DNA of 64,000 nt from Chitinophaga polysaccharea (GTDB taxonomy: Bacteria > Bacteroidota > Bacteroidia > Chitinophagales > Chitinophagaceae). Both the position numbers and the translations under genes were made by a program. Location of the stretch: NCBI RefSeq assembly GCF_007829335.1, contig NZ_VIWO01000004.1, positions 372,001 through 436,000 of the forward strand. The letters are read 5' to 3'. A model generated the notes under the pieces. The model was not told where the DNA came from, made no database searches, and saw only the letters and a program-made list of their open reading frames with translations. Below, one piece after another: positions 1 to 8,339 of this stretch (position 1 is its first letter; every line of letters begins with the position of its first letter).

Positions 1-443
1 AATCTTATTCCCCTGGGCATTTCCTGTGCGGCAGCCATTACAAAGCTGTTGATCGCACCATTGACAAATGCTTTTCCCGATGAACCTTTAGCAGGGAATT
101 CACCCATTTTCCCGGATATAAGCGTGATCGAACCATTATCCTTCAGGTATTTCATACCGGAAAGTACCAGGTTGATCTGTGGCCATAGCTTCTGCTGAAT
201 ACCCACCATGAATTGCGCTTTATCCATTGCTGAGAGGTTATCGGTGATGCTATCCCCTGCCGCGCAAATGATGGCGTCAACATCTGATACCCGCTTAAAT
301 AAACTTTCCAGAGCAGTTTCTGAAGAGATATCAGCTATAATAGCCCCGGTATTTCTTCCTACTGTGATGACCTCATGGCCTTTCAGCGCCGCTGTAACTA
401 TCTTGCCAATGGTGCCGCCCGCACCAATCATTAAAATTTTCAT
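1..443 (-). CDS. Short-chain dehydrogenase-like protein, 3' end cut by window
   Basis: The minus strand is open from an ATG at 443 to the window edge, giving about 147 residues. The N-terminus MKILMIGAGGTIGK is a Rossmann dinucleotide-binding loop, and the later stretches AIICAAGDS and SGKAFVNGAINSF fit the short-chain dehydrogenase/reductase fold. The usual Y-x3-K catalytic pair is not evident: the Tyr position reads as SSGKAFVNG, as in the short (about 200-residue) SDR-like proteins whose substrates are unknown. The gene is divergent from the AraC regulator at 530, with 86 bp between them, so that regulator may control it. This is inferred from position only. The C-terminal third lies outside the window. 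Confidence 0.8.
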   Translation of the reverse strand, partial: MKILMIGAGGTIGKIVTAALKGHEVITVGRNTGAIIADISSETALESLFKRVSDVDAIICAAGDSITDNLSAMDKAQFMVGIQQKLWPQINLVLSGMKYLKDNGSITLISGKMGEFPAKGSSGKAFVNGAINSFVMAAAQEMPRGIR

Positions 444-529
444 TGTAGTAAAATTTATATTGACAAAAATATACAAGACTGCTGTTATTATAGTTGTACA
501 TTATTGCGCTAATTTTGTATTTTTATAAC

Positions 530-1375
530 ATGGGGAGGGAAACTTTACACCAACAATATGAAATTGAATGGAAGGAATTGCAGTGCTTCGAAAAGCCGTT
601 AAAGCGCAATAATTTCTTTGAACTGATCTATGTGATGGAAGGAACCGGCGTACAGTTTGTCAATAATCACCAGTTTAATTACCGGAAAGGCAATTTGTTT
701 TTATTAACCCCACAGGATATTTACTCGTTTGATATCGACCAGAAAACCAGTTTCTTTTTTCTAAGATTTAATGAATCATACATTAGAGAAAAATCAGGCA
801 AGGATCAGGATACGGTAACGCATGTAGCGTATATTTTACAAAATGCCAGCCATAGGCCTGGGTGTATCTTAAAAAATAAAACAGACAAACCTTTTATTTT
901 TTCACTGGTAAATGCCCTCCTTGATGAACAGACCAGGCAACAGATCTATTATACGCGCATTTCAGCACAAATTGTTAGTACTATCATTACGGTTGTAGCA
1001 AGAAATATTGCGTTAAAACTGCCCAAGAATATAAAGGAAAATACAGGGGAACCTATTTTGGAAATATTGAATTATATACAGGTAAACATTTTTGAACCCG
1101 GGAAACTTAAAACTGAAAATTTAAGCCGTCATTTTAATATTTCAACAAATTATCTGGGCCGATATTTTAAAAAGCAAACCGGTGAAACATTGCAAAGCTA
1201 TATTACGCTTTACAAAGTCAGGTTAGTGGAAACCAGGCTATTGCACAGTGATATGCGTATGAGTGAGATAGCCTATGAGCTTGGATTTACGGACGAAAGT
1301 CATCTGAATCGTACTTTTAAAAAGTATAACAGGATAAGCCCTACGGAGTTTAAAAAGACGGGGAAAAGGATATAG
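530..1375 (+). CDS. AraC family transcriptional regulator
   Basis: This 281-residue protein has an N-terminal cupin-like sensing region (ELIYVMEGTGVQF, then YRKGNLFLLTPQD) and a C-terminal double helix-turn-helix (LSRHFNISTNYLGRYFKKQTG, then MSEIAYELGFTDESHLNRTFKKY). That is the standard AraC/XylS architecture. I start it at the ATG at 530; a longer frame from a TTG at 494 adds a non-conserved hydrophobic tail. A TAATTTTG box at 510-517 matches the Bacteroidota -7 element, though it lies very close to the start codon and no -33 element is clear. The divergent SDR-like gene is the likeliest target. The effector is unknown. Confidence 0.85.
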   Translation: MGRETLHQQYEIEWKELQCFEKPLKRNNFFELIYVMEGTGVQFVNNHQFNYRKGNLFLLTPQDIYSFDIDQKTSFFFLRFNESYIREKSGKDQDTVTHVAYILQNASHRPGCILKNKTDKPFIFSLVNALLDEQTRQQIYYTRISAQIVSTIITVVARNIALKLPKNIKENTGEPILEILNYIQVNIFEPGKLKTENLSRHFNISTNYLGRYFKKQTGETLQSYITLYKVRLVETRLLHSDMRMSEIAYELGFTDESHLNRTFKKYNRISPTEFKKTGKRI

Positions 1376-1390
1376 GTATAAAATGTAACA

Positions 1391-1456
1391 ATATCTTTAA
1401 GATAAATCAGCCGTTTCAGACGATCGTCTGAAACGGCTGATTTATCTTAAAGATAT
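1391..1456. terminator. 66-bp perfect palindrome, probable bidirectional terminator
   Basis: Bases 1391-1423 and 1424-1456 are exact reverse complements with no spacer; the outer arm begins ATATCTTTAAGATAAATC and the centre is CAGACGA/TCGTCTG. It lies in the 87 bp between the convergent ends of the AraC gene (1375) and the SusD-like gene (1463), where a terminator for both strands is expected. The stem is far longer than usual, the loop is essentially absent and neither side has a clean T-run outside the stem. Confidence 0.75.
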
Positions 1457-1462
1457 ATACTA

Positions 1463-3121
1463 CTACCAGCCCGGATTCTGCGATAAATTACCGGATGGAT
1501 ACAAGGCTATCTGTCCGCTGGGGATCGGCTGAAAATAGTTCTTGGGATCAATGAATGTGCGTTGAGCAGTGGTGGCGGTATAAGGCGTAATATAACCGTC
1601 GGCATCTCTCAGCACTTTTCCATTGTCGGGAACTTTAGCGCCGCGCCAGATGTCTTTATTGCTGGTATTCAAATAGCTGCCTTTGGCCCAGCGCATCAGG
1701 TCCTGGAAGCGGAAACCATCGAATAGCAATTCTGTTCTTCGCTCTCTCCTGATTTCCCAGATGAGGGAAGGTACCGTCGCATCTTTGGCGGGATCGGTAT
1801 AGGTGGCACCATTCACCGCTACTTGTTGTGCGCCTTTATACTGCAACGCAGGGATGGCTGCGCGAACGCGAAGCAGGTTAATGGATTTGTCGAGATCCGC
1901 CTGTGAAAAAGTGTATTGACCCAGATTGTCCAGCTCGGCCGCCGCTTCCGCGTAGTTTAGCAGTACTTCTGCGAGCCAGAAGAGGGGGGCGTCTGTATCA
2001 TTGTAGGGAGCCAGCACATTAGCTACAGCGGGTTGCAGGAATTTAGCAGGGCGATAGCCGGTACTGCTACTGCGGCCACTCACCAGGTTACCGTTGTAAC
2101 ATAATACCGTATCAATAGACTGAAGCAGGCGCTTATCCCTGTTGGCGCGGGTATTCGCCAGGTTGTCATCACCCTTGTAGAGAGGCGATAGTCCGATGGG
2201 TAATCCGTCTGAACAGAGGAATGCGTCAATGGCGGATTTACTGGGGCCTGCCATAGGCGTACTGCTGGTCAGGTAGCCTATTAAGGAGTGGGTAAGATAC
2301 CCGGGCAGATATTTTTTGTATAGTAGTACTTCTTTGTTACCGGCGAGGTCGAGCGAGTTGTAAGTGGTTACATAATCGGCATTTAATACGGCGCCGGATG
2401 CCATCACTTTTTCGCTGGCATCTTTGGCTGCCAGCAAGAATTTGGCTGCGCCGGCCAATTGCGGGTTGGTATGATATTTACGCCAGGTACCTTCGTACAG
2501 GCATATCCGTGACTTGAGTGCCAGGGCTACATTACGGTTGATGGTATTGTCCAGGTCTTTTACCCGGATATTGGCTGTGGCAAAATCCAGGTCTGCCAGT
2601 ACACTGTCCATCACCACGGTGCGCGGATCACGGGGTTTATAGATATAAGCAGTATCGCTGATATCCATCGATCTTCCTATCCAGGGCACATCCCCATAAT
2701 CTTTTACGCGGTTAAAATAAACGAGGGCCCGGAAAAAACGTGCAACGCCCTTCCAGTGATTTTTAGCTTCATCTGAAATAGGTACCTGGTCTATTCTTTC
2801 CAGCATGATGTTGGCTTTGCGGACGTCTTTAAAGTCCCAGGCAGCGGAGCTGGCGGGAACGTTTTGGGTGAATTTTGTGAAAGCCGTGCTGGCCTGGTCA
2901 TCGGAAAAAGAGGTGAAGTAAAAGTCGCCAAAGCTATTACCATTGCCATAGCCCAGGAAGTTTTCATAGAATGGCCAGTTGTACGACCGGATATTATCTT
3001 CCGACCGCCAAAAGGTGTTGTCATCAAACTGATCAGGTAAGCCTTTGTCTACATATTTTTTACAGCCAACGACTGTCATCAGGCTCGTTAGTATAACTGG
3101 TAAGAATATACGCTTGTTCAT
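1463..3121 (-). CDS. SusD/RagB family outer-membrane nutrient-binding lipoprotein
   Basis: This 552-residue protein begins with a lipoprotein signal (TSLMTVVGC, lipobox cysteine near residue 20). It has the SusD pattern of TPR-like helices with a late RRERRTELLFDGFRFQDLMRW motif and ends NLSQNPGW, the typical SusD C-terminus. SusD proteins sit on the cell surface as the lid of a SusC channel and capture oligosaccharides or other nutrients. It follows the SusC-like gene by 11 bp, so the two form one transcript that ends at the 66-bp palindrome. No glycoside hydrolase is adjacent, so the ligand cannot be named. Confidence 0.93.
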   Translation of the reverse strand: MNKRIFLPVILTSLMTVVGCKKYVDKGLPDQFDDNTFWRSEDNIRSYNWPFYENFLGYGNGNSFGDFYFTSFSDDQASTAFTKFTQNVPASSAAWDFKDVRKANIMLERIDQVPISDEAKNHWKGVARFFRALVYFNRVKDYGDVPWIGRSMDISDTAYIYKPRDPRTVVMDSVLADLDFATANIRVKDLDNTINRNVALALKSRICLYEGTWRKYHTNPQLAGAAKFLLAAKDASEKVMASGAVLNADYVTTYNSLDLAGNKEVLLYKKYLPGYLTHSLIGYLTSSTPMAGPSKSAIDAFLCSDGLPIGLSPLYKGDDNLANTRANRDKRLLQSIDTVLCYNGNLVSGRSSSTGYRPAKFLQPAVANVLAPYNDTDAPLFWLAEVLLNYAEAAAELDNLGQYTFSQADLDKSINLLRVRAAIPALQYKGAQQVAVNGATYTDPAKDATVPSLIWEIRRERRTELLFDGFRFQDLMRWAKGSYLNTSNKDIWRGAKVPDNGKVLRDADGYITPYTATTAQRTFIDPKNYFQPIPSGQIALYPSGNLSQNPGW

Positions 3122-3132
3122 GGGTTGTTAGT

Positions 3133-6100
3133 TTAAAGGGTGACCTGTAAGCCGAATGACCAGGTTTTTTGAAACGGCCATGTTCTGCCGAAAATGTTTC
3201 CTTCGCCGGTAGTGATTTCCGGATCCAGCGGCACGCCTACATTAGAAATAGTGGCAATGTTTTGTGCGCTGCCGTATATCCGTAGCCGTTGCAGGTGGAT
3301 TTGTTTAGTGATACTGGTGGGCAACGTATATCCCAGTGTGATATTCTTCAGGCGCAGATAAGCTAGGTTCAGCAGGTATTTCGACTGCGGATAAAAGTTG
3401 TTGCCACCGGATAATAAGCCGGAGATCTTACCATTGGCATTGCCGGGATATGGCCGCGGATAGTAGGCATTGGTGTTTGTAGGCGTCCAGTAATCCAGCT
3501 GGTGTTCATACATGATATCGCCGGCGCGATACAGGGGCAGAGTTACATCTCCCAGTCCCCAGTAATTTACTTTACCAACGCCCTGGAACAATACGTCGAT
3601 ATCAAATCCTTTGTAGGTACTGCCCAGGCGGAAGCTGTACTGGTAGCGGGGGAGAGAGTTGCCGAGCAGTTTCAGGTCACCGTGGTTGCTGCGGGTCACC
3701 TTTCCTCCGTCGATAACGCCGTTACCGTCCAGGTCTTTATACTTAACGTCGCCCGCGCCGAATACGAAGTTGCCGTCTGCCAGTTTCGACTGATCGGGTA
3801 GTTTACTAAGGTCATCATCTTTCGTAAAATAACGGTCTGTTTCAAAACCCCATATTTCTCCGAGCATCTTTCCTTTATAGTTCAGCGATAATAATTCAGA
3901 CGGGTTATTCCATTCTGTAAACATTGTTTTGCTGTCCCAGAAAGCAACGGAGCCATAGAATGCCCATTCTTTGGTGATATTGTAATTAGCATCTATTCCG
4001 ATTTCGTAACCGCGGGTGCGAAGAGCGCCATCATTTTCGCGGGGGGCATCTGTACCAAAGATAGCCGGTACCGCTTTGTTGGTAAGCATATTGTCGGTAT
4101 TACGCTGGTACCAGTCAACGGTAACGCCTATATGATTATTAAACAGGCTGATGTCGGTTCCAATATCGAGGGAACGTACTCTTTCCCAGGTAAGGGATGC
4201 TGCTACGGCACGCGGAGCGCCTACGCCAGAAGCATAGTTGCCGCCATTCATCCAGTTGACCTGGGTATTGGTGGTCATGGCCGGTACATACCATTTTCCA
4301 CCCATGTCCTGGTTGCCCAGGGAGCCATAAGATGCCCTGATCTTCATATCAGATAGTACCCTTTTGAAACGGTCCATGAAGTGTTCTTCTGTGAGGCGGT
4401 ATCCTACAGAGGCAGACGGGAAGAAGGCCCACCGGTCGGCCAGGGGAAAGGAGGAGGCGCCGTCGTATCTGCCATTCAGTTCCAGTAACCATTTGTTTTT
4501 GTAGCTATAGTTGATCCTGCCAAAAAATCCCGCATAGGCATTGGCCAGGTGGCTGCCCGATACCAGCTGGTCGCCGCTGGCCAGCGGAATTTCCGCTTTG
4601 GTAGGGTCTAATGGATTGCGGCGGTAGGCGCTGTAGTTCAGGGTATCTACATCTTCTGCATTGATGCCCGCAATAAATTTCAGCTGGTGGCTTGCGCTCA
4701 GTTTCTTATCGTAGGTAGCATACAGGTTAAATGTGTTCACCTTATAGTTGCCGGCGGCATAGCCCACCACATCTTGCGAGGCCGAGGCGATATTGCTAAA
4801 TGGCATACCGGCGGCCCAGAAGTCCCATGCCATTACCTTGCCGCCTACATCATGACGGGTAATATTATCGCGGCCGATCGTATACTCTGCCCGAACGTTC
4901 AGATCTTTTGTCAGCTTCAGGGTGGCGCCGAGGTTTACGCGGGTGTAATTGTCGGTAACGGTGCTGGTGTTGGCGTTTGCCAGGTATCCCGGTGTGTGGT
5001 GGAAATATTTTCCCTGGTAGGTGCCGTAGGGGAAGTACGCACCCCAACGCCACATATACTGAAAGTAGTTCTGGTATTGGTAGGGATAGTCGTATTCAAA
5101 GTTGCGGTACATCATGCGCACATCCATATCCAGCCATTTGGTGACAGACGCATTGACACTACCGGTGATGTTGTACTTTTTTACGTTATCCGGATTCATT
5201 TTCAGGATACCGCCGGAGTTGCTGTATCCGCCGGACATGTAGTAGGAAATTTTTTCACTGCCGCCCTGTACGCTGATGTTTTGAATTTGCTGTGGCGTAT
5301 ATTTTTTCAGCATCATATCTTTTGCGTCCCATACCCGGTAGAAATAAGCCGGGCCGCCGTTGGGATCAATTTCAAAATCTTCTCCCGGCACCATTTCAAT
5401 GCCTTTGCGGTTATTTGCATATTTCTGTTGCCAGTTTTGGATACCGTCGCGCAACTTGAGTAGTTGCATGCCGAACAACTCCGGCGACGTAGTGCCTGCC
5501 CGTACTCCGGCGTCGTATAGTCCTGTCAGTTCTTTTACGGGGTCTGCAAAGTTGGGCAGGGCAGTAGGGGTACTCCAGGCAAAGTTGTTGGAGTACCGCA
5601 CCCTGGTAGGCATGTTGCGGAGGCCTGTTTTCGTTTTGATCAGCACCACGCCGAAAGCGGCGCGTGCGCCATAGATAGAAGTGGAGGCTGCATCTTTCAG
5701 GACGGAGATGCTTTCGATATCATCGGGGTTGATCATGGTGAGGTCGGGCGTTTCTACGTTATCGACCAGGATGAGCGGGCGTCCGCTTCCATTCACAGAA
5801 CCAATGCCACGAATGTTGATGGCGGGCGACTGGGTAAGTCCTCCATTGGAATAGGTGATGTTGAGGCCGGGTACAATTCCCTGCAAGGCTTTGGATGGAT
5901 CTGTAATGGGTCTGCTTTGCATAGTTTTGGCAACATCTACGGTGGTTACAGCCCCGGTGAGATTGGCTTTTCGTTGGGTGCCATAGCCTACCACGACCAG
6001 CTGGTCCAGCGAATGTTCATCAGGATCCATGGCGATCCGGTATTCTTTTGTAGTGCTTAAAGGAAGCGTCTGTGACTTGTAACCTACAAATGTTACCTGT

Positions 6101-6300
6101 AAGGTAGTGATGCCGGCTGGTACCCGCAGGGTGAATTTTCCTTCTGCATTGGTAACAGTACCGGTTTTACCGGCTAAAATAGTGGCGCCTATAATAGGTT
6201 CCTGGCTGCTTTTATCTATTACGGTACCTGATATGCTCTGGGCCCAGGAACCGGCATAAAACAGCAGGAAGGCGAAAGTGATGAGTATCCTTTCTTTCAT
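3133..6300 (-). CDS. SusC/RagA family TonB-linked outer-membrane transporter
   Basis: The protein has 1055 residues. The signal peptide ends near GSWAQ (about residue 21). A carboxypeptidase-regulatory-like beta domain follows (SGTVIDKSSQEPIIGATI, about 22-105), then the TonB-dependent plug (LVVVGYGTQRKANLTGAV, with VPGLNITYSNGG and SVLKDAASTSIYGARAAFGV), then a large beta-barrel to the end. It lacks the STN domain found in the second SusC of this window, so it is probably not coupled to an anti-sigma factor. It imports a nutrient across the outer membrane with its SusD partner. The divergent DeoR regulator at 6603 is the likely local controller. Substrate unknown. Confidence 0.95.
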   Translation of the reverse strand: MKERILITFAFLLFYAGSWAQSISGTVIDKSSQEPIIGATILAGKTGTVTNAEGKFTLRVPAGITTLQVTFVGYKSQTLPLSTTKEYRIAMDPDEHSLDQLVVVGYGTQRKANLTGAVTTVDVAKTMQSRPITDPSKALQGIVPGLNITYSNGGLTQSPAINIRGIGSVNGSGRPLILVDNVETPDLTMINPDDIESISVLKDAASTSIYGARAAFGVVLIKTKTGLRNMPTRVRYSNNFAWSTPTALPNFADPVKELTGLYDAGVRAGTTSPELFGMQLLKLRDGIQNWQQKYANNRKGIEMVPGEDFEIDPNGGPAYFYRVWDAKDMMLKKYTPQQIQNISVQGGSEKISYYMSGGYSNSGGILKMNPDNVKKYNITGSVNASVTKWLDMDVRMMYRNFEYDYPYQYQNYFQYMWRWGAYFPYGTYQGKYFHHTPGYLANANTSTVTDNYTRVNLGATLKLTKDLNVRAEYTIGRDNITRHDVGGKVMAWDFWAAGMPFSNIASASQDVVGYAAGNYKVNTFNLYATYDKKLSASHQLKFIAGINAEDVDTLNYSAYRRNPLDPTKAEIPLASGDQLVSGSHLANAYAGFFGRINYSYKNKWLLELNGRYDGASSFPLADRWAFFPSASVGYRLTEEHFMDRFKRVLSDMKIRASYGSLGNQDMGGKWYVPAMTTNTQVNWMNGGNYASGVGAPRAVAASLTWERVRSLDIGTDISLFNNHIGVTVDWYQRNTDNMLTNKAVPAIFGTDAPRENDGALRTRGYEIGIDANYNITKEWAFYGSVAFWDSKTMFTEWNNPSELLSLNYKGKMLGEIWGFETDRYFTKDDDLSKLPDQSKLADGNFVFGAGDVKYKDLDGNGVIDGGKVTRSNHGDLKLLGNSLPRYQYSFRLGSTYKGFDIDVLFQGVGKVNYWGLGDVTLPLYRAGDIMYEHQLDYWTPTNTNAYYPRPYPGNANGKISGLLSGGNNFYPQSKYLLNLAYLRLKNITLGYTLPTSITKQIHLQRLRIYGSAQNIATISNVGVPLDPEITTGEGNIFGRTWPFQKTWSFGLQVTL

Positions 6301-6602
6301 ATTGGAAGGGTTTGAATTTTGGTTGAACAGGTGATTATGCTAACAAAAGGTTGATTTATAATATTTTATTTGCGTACAAGTTTAGATTTATTGGTCTACA
6401 GGATTCTCTTTCACGCTGCTTCGCTGCAATTTTGTTGCAGGTATTTGCGTTTTATTGCATGAATATAAAACACAAATGCGATATTTTGTATTAATATCTG
6501 TTTAAACGCGTTTTTATTATATTTGAAACATGCTAAAACACGCATAATCAGATTGGATTACTTTTTTTTAAATTTGTGCAGGTTTAAAAACACACGCCGC
6601 TA
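6301..6602. promoter_or_regulatory. Divergent regulatory region of susC-like and deoR-like genes
   Basis: This 302-bp AT-rich spacer has no gene. Repeated related motifs are visible: a palindrome AAACGCGTTT at 6504-6513, AAAACACGC at 6535-6543, AAAACACACGC at 6587-6597, AAAACACAAATGCG at 6467-6480 and, inverted, GCGTTTTA at 6447-6454. They could be DeoR-family operators. A TAAATTTG box at 6569-6576 is a good -7 element for the deoR-like gene. A short hairpin CTGCAA/TTGCAG lies at about 6424-6440. Function is inferred from position. Confidence 0.45.
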
Positions 6603-7352
6603 ATGTTGAAAGACGAACGTCAGGCCTTTATCATGAGGCAGATCAATCTCCACAATAAAGTATTGTCAACAGATATCAGCGCTATGCTGAACATTTCGGA
6701 AGATACGGTGAGGCGCGACCTGAAAGAGATGGCGGAGGAAGGGAAGGTATTAAAAGTACATGGAGGCGCTATCAGCCGCTCTTTTCACTATCCGTTTAAT
6801 GCAGATAATGCCGTGTATGCACAGTCGGCTAAGCAACAGATTGCTCAAAAGATCATTAAGCTCCTGAAGAATGACATGGTGATACTTACCGGTGGCGGCA
6901 CCACTATGATTGAACTGGCGAAAAGTATCCCCGACAACCTGCGCGCCACCTTTTTTACCATCAGCCCACTGGTAGCCCTGGAACTGGTGGAACACCGCAA
7001 TCTTACGGTCATCAGCATTGGCGGCCAGCTTTCACCCAGCTCTCATGTACATATGGGCGCAAGTGTGATCAACCAGCTGGCGGATATTAAGGTGGACCTT
7101 TGCCTGCTGGGCGCTAATGGCTTCTCGGTACAGGATGGAATGACGGATTCTGATTGGGAAGTGGTACAGGTGAAAAGAGCCATGATCCGCGCTGCCAAAA
7201 AATTGGCCATCATCAGCATCGCTGAAAAACTGAATTCTTCTCAACGTATGAAAGTGTGTGATCTTAACCAGATCAACTACCTGATCACGGAGCTGGCCCC
7301 GGATAATCATTTTCTTTCTCCCTATCAACAACTAGATATGGAATTACTTTAA
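6603..7352 (+). CDS. DeoR/GlpR family transcriptional regulator
   Basis: The protein has 249 residues. The N-terminal winged helix (RQAFIMRQINLHNKVLSTD, then LNISEDTVRRDLKEMAEEG) is the DeoR HTH, and KVHGGAIS follows it in the usual place. The C-terminal DeoRC sugar-phosphate sensor domain contains ILTGGGTTMIELAKSIP and LLGANGFSVQDGMTDSDWE. Regulators of this family usually repress sugar catabolic operons until a phosphorylated sugar binds. It is divergent from the SusC/SusD pair, which it probably regulates. Its stop codon overlaps the stop of the convergent AraC gene by 4 bp (7349-7352). Confidence 0.9.
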   Translation: MLKDERQAFIMRQINLHNKVLSTDISAMLNISEDTVRRDLKEMAEEGKVLKVHGGAISRSFHYPFNADNAVYAQSAKQQIAQKIIKLLKNDMVILTGGGTTMIELAKSIPDNLRATFFTISPLVALELVEHRNLTVISIGGQLSPSSHVHMGASVINQLADIKVDLCLLGANGFSVQDGMTDSDWEVVQVKRAMIRAAKKLAIISIAEKLNSSQRMKVCDLNQINYLITELAPDNHFLSPYQQLDMELL

Positions 7353-8224
7353 CTAATTTCCCGGAATGCCCGATACTGTTTTAAAAACTTGTTGGGAGGC
7401 AGTCCCTTTACCTCCTTAAAATGCTGGTAAAAATTAGAAAGGTTATTATACCCGCTTCGATAACAGACCTCTGATATATTATGGTTACCAGTCAACAATA
7501 GTTTAGCGGCATGAGAAATACGTATATCTTTTAAAATTTCGACAAATGTACTGTCTGTTGTTTTTTTTAAATACCGGCAAAAACCACTGGCCGTCATATG
7601 AATGACTGCTGCCACCTCCTCCAGGGAGATCGCATTCCTGAAATTCCGGTATAGATAATCGAAAACCTGCGTAATCCGCTGCTCCTGCGCAGCCGTTTTC
7701 CAGATTTTTGAGAGAGGTGAATCCAGCACCGTTTGGTCCTTTGAATTCGCCAGCAGATCCAGCAGCGCTATCATCCGGATAATTTTTAGAAAACCTGTTG
7801 CTTCCAACAGCTGCTGCAAAATTACCCGGGCCCGGATAATAGTATCTCCTGAAAACAGCATACCCCCCAGGGCCTTATCGAACAATATGTTCAACTCCCT
7901 GGCTTCCAGCGTTTCCAGGAATTCCTTACCAATAAAATAAGGGGAAAAGTGTACGATGTAAGCTGTTGGAAGTGGGGTATGATCTTGTTGCCGATGGGAT
8001 TGCCAGCAATGTGGCAGGTAGCTGCCCAAGAGTGCCAGCTGTGCTCCGTTAATATCAGCCATGTGATTCCCGATAAGGCTTCTTCCCCAGCAGTTCTCCA
8101 ATAATATAATTTCAAAGTTTAGGTGGCTTTGAAAGGTATTATACTCTGTCATTCCGAATGTATCTTTCTTTACAGTAAATGACTGATCTGGAGGAAATGT
8201 GAAACTTTCATATAAATATTTCAT
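7349..8224 (-). CDS. AraC family transcriptional regulator
   Basis: The protein has 291 residues from the ATG at 8224 (MKYLYESFTFPPDQSF). An upstream in-frame ATG at 8332 is rejected because that stretch runs through a terminator hairpin and lacks family-like sequence. The C-terminal half carries the two AraC helix-turn-helix units (ISLEEVAAVIHMTASGFCRYL, then ISEVCYRSGYNNLSNFYQHF, followed by KGLPPNKFLKQYR). The N-terminal half resembles the cupin sensor of the family. It lies directly downstream of the second SusC/SusD pair on the same strand, past a hairpin at 8253-8288, so it may be read at a reduced level from that locus. Confidence 0.85.
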   Translation of the reverse strand: MKYLYESFTFPPDQSFTVKKDTFGMTEYNTFQSHLNFEIILLENCWGRSLIGNHMADINGAQLALLGSYLPHCWQSHRQQDHTPLPTAYIVHFSPYFIGKEFLETLEARELNILFDKALGGMLFSGDTIIRARVILQQLLEATGFLKIIRMIALLDLLANSKDQTVLDSPLSKIWKTAAQEQRITQVFDYLYRNFRNAISLEEVAAVIHMTASGFCRYLKKTTDSTFVEILKDIRISHAAKLLLTGNHNISEVCYRSGYNNLSNFYQHFKEVKGLPPNKFLKQYRAFREIS

Positions 8225-8252
8225 ACTGATGGCTGATAATTTATGGAGCAAA

Positions 8253-8288
8253 CAAAGAAGCCGGTTCTGACTTGAGCCGGCTTCTTTG
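8253..8288 (-). terminator. Hairpin terminator after the second susD-like gene
   Basis: Twelve-base arms CAAAGAAGCCGG (8253-8264) and CCGGCTTCTTTG (8277-8288) are perfect complements around a 12-base loop. On the minus strand the stem is followed by TTTGC. It lies 51 bp past the SusD stop codon and 28 bp before the start of the AraC gene. Confidence 0.7.
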
Positions 8289-8339
8289 CGCGTGGCGCAG
8301 GCACTATCACTACATGCGTCAACTCCCATCACTCACGGA

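Noticed and set aside
4687-5463. Plus-strand 258-codon open frame
   Set aside because: It is antisense to the SusC-like gene, has no family-like sequence and no promoter; SusC genes commonly give such shadows.
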